From a virus, in the IMG/VR virus record IMGVR_UViG_3300020034_000042, positions 1 to 39,934 of that record: a stretch of 39,934 nucleotides of DNA; one strand, written 5' to 3'. Each line of letters opens with the position of its first letter. Within the stretch, counting starts at the first letter, position 1. The position numbers and the translations under genes are program-made. The notes under the pieces were generated by a model. The model worked only from the letters and a program-made list of their open reading frames with translations. It did not search any database and was not told the origin of the DNA. Shown here in pieces: positions 1 through 6,157 of this stretch.

Positions 1-127
1 GGCGGTCTCGTGTCGGCCAAGTTCCCCACCGTGGGCTACGTGGTCGAGGGCACCGTCACCGCAGCCGCCATGAAGCAGCAGTCCGAGTACGAGGGGGGCG
101 CCCCCAAGTTCTGGTCCGACGGCTCCC
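1..127. repeat. Terminal direct repeat, left copy
   Basis: Bases 1-127 are identical to 39808-39934. The reading frame of the SSB-like gene passes through the repeat unchanged, so the contig closes into a circle of 39,807 bp. A repeat of exactly 127 bases matches a common assembler k-mer size, so it is most simply an assembly overlap of a circular or circularly permuted molecule and not a physical terminal repeat. Confidence 0.95.
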
Positions 128-495
128 CAGCCATGCAGATGGTCCTTGACATGGAGTGCGCCCCGACCGGCGAGACGTGGGAGACCACCCGATACATCCG
201 CAAGGCTCTCCCGGACGACAACGGCATGCGTGCCCTGTACGTCAAGGGCAACTTGCAGAAGGCGCTCACGCAGGCACTGCGCGACGCCAACGCCAAGTTC
301 GAGATCGGCGGACGCCTCCGGGTGGAGCGGATCGCGGACGGCCCGCAGAAGGACAAGCAGCGCCTGCCCGCGTACGAGTTCAAGTGCGAGTGGACGGTGC
401 CGAACCAGAACTCCGCTGCCGCCAATGACTTCCTGGACTCGACCCAGGCAGCCACGGAGGAGAACCCGTTCGCCAAGGGCGAGGCTCCCTTCTAA
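1..495 (+). CDS. SSB-like single-stranded DNA-binding protein (3' part; start at 39775)
   Basis: The gene starts with ATG at 39775 and continues across the circle junction to the TAA ending at 495, giving about 175 aa. The protein opens MSQDPFSQF, has a beta-rich OB-like middle, and ends with a disordered acidic tail finishing ENPFAKGEAPF. That ending resembles the acidic, Phe-terminated tip through which bacterial SSBs recruit partner proteins. Small proteins of this kind lie next to replication genes in actinophages and are usually annotated as ssDNA-binding. Here it follows the RecB-like nuclease and the noncoding RNA unit, which fits a replication or recombination role. The SSB assignment rests on tail and context and not on a strong fold match by eye. 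Confidence 0.65.
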   Translation, partial: GGLVSAKFPTVGYVVEGTVTAAAMKQQSEYEGGAPKFWSDGSPAMQMVLDMECAPTGETWETTRYIRKALPDDNGMRALYVKGNLQKALTQALRDANAKFEIGGRLRVERIADGPQKDKQRLPAYEFKCEWTVPNQNSAAANDFLDSTQAATEENPFAKGEAPF

Positions 496-547
496 TCCAC
501 CGAGCGGCCTAGTCATCCGCTCCCGGGGCGCTCCCCCGGTCGACACA

Positions 548-584
548 GAGAAGCCCGCTCCGTCCCCCACGGAGCGGGCTTCTC
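548..584. terminator. Bidirectional hairpin terminator
   Basis: A perfect GC-rich inverted repeat (GAGAAGCCCGCTCCGT and its complement, arms 548-563 and 569-584) has a 5-nt loop of C. It lies between the 3' ends of two convergent genes, the SSB-like gene (ends 495) and the holin-like gene (ends 591), so it can stop transcription from both sides. There is no strong T-tract, as is common in actinobacterial terminators. Confidence 0.85.
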
Positions 585-590
585 GCTGTG

Positions 591-812
591 CTACTGCTTC
601 TTCTGGACGCTGGCCGTCTGCTTGTCGCCGACCGGCTTGCTCAGCAGGCCGAGCACCAGCACAGCCGCAGCCGAAGCGCCGGCCGTAGCGGCCTGCTGCC
701 ACACCGCGAGGTTCAGGACGTTGGTTACGTCCAGCCCGAGGACGCCGACAGCAGCGCCCAGGAACGCCCCCAGAGCGCGCTCCCCCAGGTCCAGTACGAA
801 TGCCTTGCTCAT
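591..812 (-). CDS. Holin-like two-helix membrane protein
   Basis: A 73-aa protein starting with ATG at 812 after a GGGA ribosome site. It has a short N-terminus with ERALGAFLGAA, two hydrophobic segments (about residues 11-29 and 36-60) joined by a short turn containing LGLD, and a charged C-terminus rich in K and Q. The ERA-x-x-F start, two helices and the length match the r1t-like holin family of actinophages, which opens the inner membrane so that endolysin reaches the wall. It is the last gene of the late operon, about 22 kb from the endolysin gene. A second lysis-type membrane gene sits beside the endolysin, so the split between holin and antiholin is uncertain. Confidence 0.65.
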   Translation of the reverse strand: MSKAFVLDLGERALGAFLGAAVGVLGLDVTNVLNLAVWQQAATAGASAAAVLVLGLLSKPVGDKQTASVQKKQ

Positions 813-815
813 GGG

Positions 816-1394
816 TCAGTCCCTTGCGAGTAGGAAGCCGGTCAGGGACCGGCTGAACATCGGGAAGACGGCACGGGTGCCGATGGGGTTCGCCTCGAAC
901 ACAGCGCGAACAGTGTTGCCGCCGGGGCCGGAGAAGTGATTGACCCCGGTCACCGAGATGGTGCGGTTGCCGTCGACGTTGTTCGGCATCTCCGTGGCGA
1001 TCGAAGAAGCGATCCAGAAGTTGGAGTACAGGGACAGCTTCACCCACCCGATGCCGAGCCACTGGGGGTACTCCACCGTAGCGGTGAAACCCCACAGCCC
1101 GGGGATCAGCGGGGTGAACGTGGTCTGTGGCATGAGGCTGGCCGTCGATGCGGCCAGTGCGCCCCCGCTGTTCTGCTCAAGCACAGCGTAGGAGACGTCG
1201 ACTGTGGGGCCGGGGCCGTACTCCTGCCGGTCCCCGCCACCCGAGGCGCGGAAGATCGGGCGCTGGATGATGCTGTCCTGCTCGACCTTGATGTCGGTGT
1301 CCACGGCTTCGGCCAGCGCCTGCAAGTCCGTGGTGATCCGCATCGGGCTGGTCGGGTCCGGGTACGGGTACCCGCGGTTCGGGGTGACACCCAT
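816..1394 (-). CDS. Minor tail / fibre-like protein (paralog 1)
   Basis: 192 aa, starting with ATG at 1394 that shares its A with the TGA of the upstream gene (TGATG). An open frame continues upstream to 1997, but that part is a shadow of the neighbouring gene. The N-terminus (MGVTPNRGYPYPDP, then DLQALAEAVDTDI) is shared with the proteins at 2751-3320 and 1394-1987. It looks like a short attachment and helical module followed by a beta-rich C-terminal domain with many T, S, G, W and N residues, as in head domains of trimeric tail fibres. It probably forms part of the distal tail or host-recognition structure. No enzymatic motif is visible. Confidence 0.6.
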   Translation of the reverse strand: MGVTPNRGYPYPDPTSPMRITTDLQALAEAVDTDIKVEQDSIIQRPIFRASGGGDRQEYGPGPTVDVSYAVLEQNSGGALAASTASLMPQTTFTPLIPGLWGFTATVEYPQWLGIGWVKLSLYSNFWIASSIATEMPNNVDGNRTISVTGVNHFSGPGGNTVRAVFEANPIGTRAVFPMFSRSLTGFLLARD

Positions 1395-1987
1395 CAGAAC
1401 CCTCCCATCAGGTTGGACACCTTGGCAGCCCAGAAGTTGCGGTCCTGGATGTTGATCGATGCGGCCGCGTTCTGCCGCATCACCACCGTGCAGTTCACCG
1501 GAGTGATGCCGTCGCAGTACACCATGGACAGCGGGTTGATATACGTCTGCGTGGGCGACGGGTCCAGGGTGTTGCTCGACCCCCGCAGCGTCTGGATACC
1601 GCCGCCCAGACCGGCACTGAACGTCAGGGTGGCGCGCACCCCGTAGGTGCCCGCCGTGTTGCTGAGGCCGACGGACGCACCCACCATGTAGAAGCCCTGA
1701 TCGGTCAGCGTGATGAACGTGTTGTTCACCGCGAGATCGATCATGTTGTCGTTGTCGAAGTCCTCCCCGACCCACGTGCACGTGACGTTGGTCAGCGGGG
1801 CCAGCGCCTGGTTCGCGATTCCCGAAGCCTTCGCCGCAGGACGGGTGCCCGCCGCGATCAGCCGATCCGAGAACTGATCGACGAGGGTGTCGATGTCCGT
1901 CGCCATGTCCTGGAAGTAGATCTGGGTATTGGCGATCGGGTCGGTGTACAGCGGGTAGCTGATTCCCCGCGGTGTGTTGGCCGGCAT
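1394..1987 (-). CDS. Minor tail / fibre-like protein (paralog 2)
   Basis: 197 aa, starting with ATG at 1987 and overlapping the upstream stop (ATGA). The N-terminus MPANTPRGISYPLYTDP followed by a helix with DMATDIDTLVDQF is a diverged version of the module found in the two neighbouring fibre-like proteins. The rest is beta-rich with alternating hydrophobic and polar residues and ends in GGF, like a jelly-roll fibre head domain. Translational coupling on both sides suggests near-equimolar synthesis with its neighbours. Function is inferred from position downstream of the tape measure and from repeat architecture. Confidence 0.55.
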   Translation of the reverse strand: MPANTPRGISYPLYTDPIANTQIYFQDMATDIDTLVDQFSDRLIAAGTRPAAKASGIANQALAPLTNVTCTWVGEDFDNDNMIDLAVNNTFITLTDQGFYMVGASVGLSNTAGTYGVRATLTFSAGLGGGIQTLRGSSNTLDPSPTQTYINPLSMVYCDGITPVNCTVVMRQNAAASINIQDRNFWAAKVSNLMGGF

Positions 1988-2751
1988 CAGACCTCATTCC
2001 TTCGAGCCACAGCGAAGTCCCAGACCAGGCCGGTCGTGTCGGCCACCGTCGAGCGGAGCGCGAGGCGCATCCACCCGGCCACCGGGGCGGTCACCGTGCC
2101 GGACAGCGGAGTGAACGGGGGAGCACCCGCCACGTTGGTGGCCGTCGCAACCAGGGAGTCGGCCGACGACGTGGTCGGATACAGGTTCGTGTCATTGGCG
2201 AACCACAGCGCGTACAGTGCGCCCGTCACCGAGACGGGGGTGTTGGTGCCGTAGGACGCGCCGACGTATACGGAGAGGGTCAGGACGTCACCCACGGCCA
2301 CGGAGACCGGCGTGCTGTACAGGAAGCTCTCCGCGACCGCCGCCGAGTTCGCCAGCACCAGAGCCGAGTTCCCTCCGTCGACGGCCGCGCTGTTGGTGAC
2401 AGCGGCCGACGAGGTGGAGGTGATGTTGTAGAGGGTCCATCCCGTGGGAAAGGTGCCGGGAGCGGAGTCCTCGAAGCTGCCGTTGCTGATCAGGTTCTCG
2501 CCCGCGCCCGCGATCCGGCCGAGGATCTGCCAGGAGGAGTCCTGGCGCACGATCGAGACCAGGTCCCCGGCCTGCGGCAGCGACGCCGGGGACGGGGTGA
2601 CGCCGAACGGCAGGACGTAGCTCGCCTGGAAGGCGGTTCCGCCGACCACGACCGTGGCCGATCCCAGGGTGGCCGCCGCCACGGTGCCGGTCCGGATCTG
2701 GGCGGTGGGTCCGGACGACGCGGCGATCGTCTGCGTACTGGAGTTGGTCAT
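1987..2751 (-). CDS. Minor tail protein with carbohydrate-binding-like domain
   Basis: 254 aa, starting with ATG at 2751 (MTNSSTQTIAAS), which overlaps the TGA of the upstream gene. A longer frame to 2886 exists but is not needed. The first third resembles a collar or hub segment with repeated V, T and A strands. After about residue 90 the sequence NLISNGSFE begins a domain typical of carbohydrate-binding jelly-roll modules found in phage tail tips and glycosidases. No catalytic acid pair is evident, so it is more likely a glycan-binding or structural tail component than an enzyme. Confidence 0.55.
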   Translation of the reverse strand: MTNSSTQTIAASSGPTAQIRTGTVAAATLGSATVVVGGTAFQASYVLPFGVTPSPASLPQAGDLVSIVRQDSSWQILGRIAGAGENLISNGSFEDSAPGTFPTGWTLYNITSTSSAAVTNSAAVDGGNSALVLANSAAVAESFLYSTPVSVAVGDVLTLSVYVGASYGTNTPVSVTGALYALWFANDTNLYPTTSSADSLVATATNVAGAPPFTPLSGTVTAPVAGWMRLALRSTVADTTGLVWDFAVARRNEV

Positions 2752-3320
2752 CAGTACTTCTCCAGCTGCGTTGCCCAGATGCGCGACGTGTACGTGTACG
2801 CCAGAGCGGCCGAGGCGCTGTGCCTCACCTGAGTGCCGAGCGCGGCGTTCGGCTGCGTCACCGACAGCACGGCCGCGGACTGGCACGTGGCCGTGTTGGC
2901 GTCGATGACGATCCCCGGGGTCTGGAAGTTGGAGACCGAGGCGCCGTTGAGCAGGAACCGGATGCGGGGAGAGGCCATGCCGAGGGCGACCAGGGACGCG
3001 TAGGCACCGACCCAGTACCGGCCCGGCTCGACGATGCGGATCACGCCGTTGGTCAGGTCGGCCATGTTGGGATCGTTGCTGAAGCTGTTGACGTTGTAGA
3101 ACGGGATGAGGTTCTGGCCCACCGCCGCCACGGCCGCGCCGGTCGCCAGGCGCACCGTGTCCGGGGCGAACACGAACTCGTTCGCCTCCGCGTAGATCAC
3201 GTCGAGCGCGTTGTCGACCGCTTCAGCCAGGTCGCGGAAGTCCGCGATGTCTGAGGCATCCTTGCGGAGCGGTGGGTCACACTCCGGGTACGGAATGCCG
3301 TAGTTGATCGTCGTCCCCAT
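2751..3320 (-). CDS. Minor tail / fibre-like protein (paralog 3)
   Basis: 189 aa, with ATG at 3320 preceded by GAGGAG. It starts MGTTINYGIPYPECDPP, followed by a helical stretch with FRDLAEAVDNALDVI, the clearest copy of the module also seen in the proteins at 816-1394 and 1394-1987. The C-terminal half is a beta-rich C1q/TNF-like sandwich (YWVGAYASL, RIRFLLNGAS). This is the pattern of short receptor-binding or fibre proteins in Streptomyces phages. Three tandem paralogs suggest duplication and divergence of the host-contact part. Confidence 0.6.
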   Translation of the reverse strand: MGTTINYGIPYPECDPPLRKDASDIADFRDLAEAVDNALDVIYAEANEFVFAPDTVRLATGAAVAAVGQNLIPFYNVNSFSNDPNMADLTNGVIRIVEPGRYWVGAYASLVALGMASPRIRFLLNGASVSNFQTPGIVIDANTATCQSAAVLSVTQPNAALGTQVRHSASAALAYTYTSRIWATQLEKY

Positions 3321-3321
3321 G

Positions 3322-4416
3322 TCACTCCTCCGAGACCCCGGCGACGCCGGCGGACCGGGTGCCGAGAGCCATGGTGTTGCCGGTCACCAGCGGGTACGTG
3401 ATCCCGTCGATGATCTGGTCTGCCGAGTACCCACGGTAGCTCAGCCGCGCCGTATCCCCCGGCTCCATCGTGTAGTCCGGGACAACCCCCGCGGTCCACT
3501 GCTCGGTGAGGGCGGTGACGGCCCCGAGCTGGGTCTGCGCGAGCGTCTGCGCCTGCGCCACGGTGAGCGGCGTCTGCACCTTGGTGATCTGGACGACCCG
3601 GCCGAACGGCCCGCCGTACCTGGTGGGTGATGTCAGCGTCACGTCGCGCGCGATCCGGCGTACAGGCTCGGTCCCGTCCATGCGCTCGGCCACGACCACC
3701 ACGGAGTTCGCGGTGCCGTCCCTGGTAATGGACGTGGTGGCCGAGGACATGAGCCCCTGCGGCCCGTCAAGGAACTGCTGGACCACGGGGCCGAGGGTGT
3801 AGTTGAAGGGGCGCACCACGAACGATCCGTCGCCCAGCGCGTACCAGCGCCCGCCCACGGCCTGCGCGAGGTCGTCGAGAGCCTGGCCACGGTCCTCATC
3901 CCACACGAGCTGCGGCGTGGGTGCGTCGTCCGTGGTGTCGTCACCGAACGTGGCCTGCGGAACGGCAGCGGTGATGAGCCTGCGGATCTCATCGAGGACG
4001 CTCGCGCTGCTGGACTTCTCCGGAACCTCGAAGCGCGCGGCCACGACATCAGCGGCAAGGTCGTCCGCCCGGAAGTTCACCGACCCGTTGGCCTGCCTGG
4101 CGACGTCATACACGCGCCCCGTGAAGAGAGGAAAGACCTCCTCAGTGCCGTCGCTGTAGCCGGTTCCCGCCGTGATGTGGACGACGGAGAGGTAGGGCGA
4201 GAACGCGGAGACAGCAGTGCGGGGGAACCACTCGTCCGACAGGGTGAAGTCGGCCGTCCTGGTCACCCTGTCGGTGAGCTGCGCCCTGACCGTGCCGGAG
4301 ACGATCGGGACGCGCGCGGCCAGCACGTTGCCGTCGATGTCCGTCGCATCGATGTACGCCACGCGGTGGTGCGGCCCGTGCAGGACGGACTTGTATACGT
4401 CGGTCGAGGGGAGCAC
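3322..4416 (-). CDS. Minor tail protein, DUF5047-like tail hub
   Basis: 364 aa with a GTG start at 4416 that shares a G with the TAG of the upstream gene. The N-terminus (HHRVAYIDATDIDGN, then IVSGTVRAQLTDRVTRTADF) matches the DUF5047-type minor tail proteins of Streptomyces phages, which resemble hub components that attach to the tail tip. The middle contains a region like the gp27/gpD hub fold with repeated strands, and the C-terminus has a GDTARLSYRGYSADQIIDGI segment typical of hub proteins. It would sit at the distal end of the tail tube. The family name is from pattern recognition only. Confidence 0.6.
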   Translation of the reverse strand: MLPSTDVYKSVLHGPHHRVAYIDATDIDGNVLAARVPIVSGTVRAQLTDRVTRTADFTLSDEWFPRTAVSAFSPYLSVVHITAGTGYSDGTEEVFPLFTGRVYDVARQANGSVNFRADDLAADVVAARFEVPEKSSSASVLDEIRRLITAAVPQATFGDDTTDDAPTPQLVWDEDRGQALDDLAQAVGGRWYALGDGSFVVRPFNYTLGPVVQQFLDGPQGLMSSATTSITRDGTANSVVVVAERMDGTEPVRRIARDVTLTSPTRYGGPFGRVVQITKVQTPLTVAQAQTLAQTQLGAVTALTEQWTAGVVPDYTMEPGDTARLSYRGYSADQIIDGITYPLVTGNTMALGTRSAGVAGVSEE

Positions 4417-4598
4417 TAGGGGGTTTCCTCTTCCACAACCTGAAACACCCGAACCGGGACCACAAAGTACTTCGTTCCCGGGCTGATCGCGGCGAGGGAA
4501 GCGGCCTGAGCCTCAGCCGCTTCATGCGATTGAGGCGACCACGAAGACATGCCCCCGTCTTCGGAGACGATGGCTGCGGGCGTCTGGATCAACGGCAT
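4416..4598 (-). CDS. Small protein in the tail cluster, unknown
   Basis: 60 aa, starting with ATG at 4598 after a clear AGGAG site. The sequence MPLIQTPAAIVSEDGGM is followed by an A/E-rich helix and ends VVEEETP. It has no transmembrane segment and no recognisable motif. The stop TAG overlaps the GTG start of the DUF5047-like gene, so its translation probably feeds ribosomes to that gene. It may be a minor tail component or chaperone, but this is based only on position. Confidence 0.6.
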   Translation of the reverse strand: MPLIQTPAAIVSEDGGMSSWSPQSHEAAEAQAASLAAISPGTKYFVVPVRVFQVVEEETP

Positions 4599-4624
4599 GG
4601 TTTCTCCTGAAGTGGGTCGGATTA

Positions 4625-5254
4625 CTAACTCACCGCAGCGATGTACGTAGTGCCTGTAACTACGCGGGACGCCATGGTGATGGAGACGGGGAGCGTGGTC
4701 TGGACCGTCGGGCCCGTGGTCCAACGAGCCGTGGACGTGGTGAGGCCGTGGTTCACAAGGTCGACTGCGACCACGGATACGCCCGTCCGGATGAACATTG
4801 GGGGCGTGGTGCCGTTGGAGAGGTACGCGGTGTAGTAGGTGCCCGCCGGGACAGCGACGGGGGCGACCAGCGCCATGTTCTTCTCGCCCGTGGTGGTCCA
4901 CGCCACCGACTGATCCGCAGTGACGGCCAGCCGCGTGCCCGCAGCGTTGTAGAGGCCGACGAAGTTCTGGGCTGCGGTGAGACCGGACCCGGCCGTGACG
5001 ACTGCCTGATGAATCGTGCTGATGGTGGCGGCCGCTGTCAGGTCAATTCGCTGCATGAACACGGTGCCCGATGTCAGCGTTGCGGACGCCCCGGCCAGTG
5101 CCGGGTCCACATTCATGGCGATGAACGGCATCGCCGCGGTCGTGAGCGAGCCCTGCCGTTCGATGGACGTGATGCGCGCGTCCTGGCTGGTGAACGCCGA
5201 GTTGACCGGGGCACCCCATCCCAGGGACCCGATCGGGATCGGTGTGTACGTCAT
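4625..5254 (-). CDS. Minor tail / fibre protein
   Basis: 209 aa, starting with ATG at 5254 three bases after the TAA of the upstream gene. The N-terminus contains LGWGAPVNSAFTSQDARI, a segment found at the start of many actinophage tail-fibre proteins that probably anchors them to the tail tip. The remainder is a low-charge beta-rich domain with many T, A, V and G residues, in the style of receptor-binding heads. It probably acts in adsorption together with the three paralogs downstream. Confidence 0.6.
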   Translation of the reverse strand: MTYTPIPIGSLGWGAPVNSAFTSQDARITSIERQGSLTTAAMPFIAMNVDPALAGASATLTSGTVFMQRIDLTAAATISTIHQAVVTAGSGLTAAQNFVGLYNAAGTRLAVTADQSVAWTTTGEKNMALVAPVAVPAGTYYTAYLSNGTTPPMFIRTGVSVVAVDLVNHGLTTSTARWTTGPTVQTTLPVSITMASRVVTGTTYIAAVS

Positions 5255-5257
5255 GTC

Positions 5258-6157
5258 TTATCCTCCGTCGCCGAATGGTCCGTCACCGAACGGGCCCATG
5301 CCGAACCCGTCGAGTTCCGGGGGTGTCGCCGGGCACAGAACCTCGCCCTGGAGAAGGTCCAGGAACGTGCCGGGCGTCGAGTCGAACGCCGCGTAGGTGG
5401 GGAAAGCGTCCTCGATCGCGCACCAGTTGGCGCAGGCCGTGCCCTGTACCGGACCCAGCGGCCGGTCGACGACCTCGAACGGCACCGACCAGGCCCGGAT
5501 CGGGATGCGCTGGTCGCGCGACCCGTACACCATCTTCAGGGTGCCCGGCTGGAGGAAGTGGTCGTGCCAGCCGTACTCGGCCGGCAGCTGGAGCAGGAGC
5601 GGGCCACCCGCGGTGAACAGGTCGTACACGCGGTCGATGGCGTCCAGGGTGCGGGTGAAGAACGTCATCGAGCCGGACGCGAACTTGCGGCGCGCCCACA
5701 CATCGGCCGGGGTCTCAGAGTTGAGGACGGGGAAGAGCCCGGCATCGGAGTCCTGGTCGATGTCACCGAGGCCGCCCCAGATGAACTCGGGGTCGGGTGT
5801 GGTGCAGCCGGTCGCGTGCCCGTCCGTGATGTCGCAGAAGTCGAGGACGATGTCCGCCCACGGCCGACCGGGGTCCTTCAACCACACCCCGGTGAACGGG
5901 GGGATGGTGGCGGTCAGGTTGATAACCCCGCCGGTCTGCTCCCCCGTGACGCGGTACCAGATCGGCACCCCGATGGGGGCGGTCGAGTCGACGTAGACGC
6001 CGATCTCCCCCAGCAACGGGACGTGCTCGGCCAGGGTGATGAACCCCTCGGTGGCCGACGTGGTGGACCGTTCGACCGTCATGGTCGTGTTGGTGCCGGG
6101 GGACGCCACGAAACTGACTGTGAGGGTGACGTCGTGGGACTCGATGGGCGGTGGCAC
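5258..6157 (-). CDS. Minor tail protein (distal-tail-like)
   Basis: 299 aa, GTG start at 6157 sharing a base with the TAG of the tape-measure gene. The first 90 residues are beta-rich. The middle has WADIVLDFCDIT and WARRKFASGSMTFFTRTLD, then GPLLLQLPAEYGW, features typical of the first minor tail protein after the tape measure in actinophages. The C-terminus ends with a Gly/Phe/Asp-rich tail (FGDGPFGDGG). It probably forms the ring that connects the tail tube to the tip. It contains several Cys residues, in line with other virion proteins here. Confidence 0.6.
   Translation of the reverse strand: MPPPIESHDVTLTVSFVASPGTNTTMTVERSTTSATEGFITLAEHVPLLGEIGVYVDSTAPIGVPIWYRVTGEQTGGVINLTATIPPFTGVWLKDPGRPWADIVLDFCDITDGHATGCTTPDPEFIWGGLGDIDQDSDAGLFPVLNSETPADVWARRKFASGSMTFFTRTLDAIDRVYDLFTAGGPLLLQLPAEYGWHDHFLQPGTLKMVYGSRDQRIPIRAWSVPFEVVDRPLGPVQGTACANWCAIEDAFPTYAAFDSTPGTFLDLLQGEVLCPATPPELDGFGMGPFGDGPFGDGG

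Noticed and set aside
816-1997. 393-aa minus-strand frame as one long tail protein
   Set aside because: The part above 1394 lies over the 1394-1987 gene in another frame and has no protein character. The ATG at 1394 overlaps the upstream stop as elsewhere in this operon.
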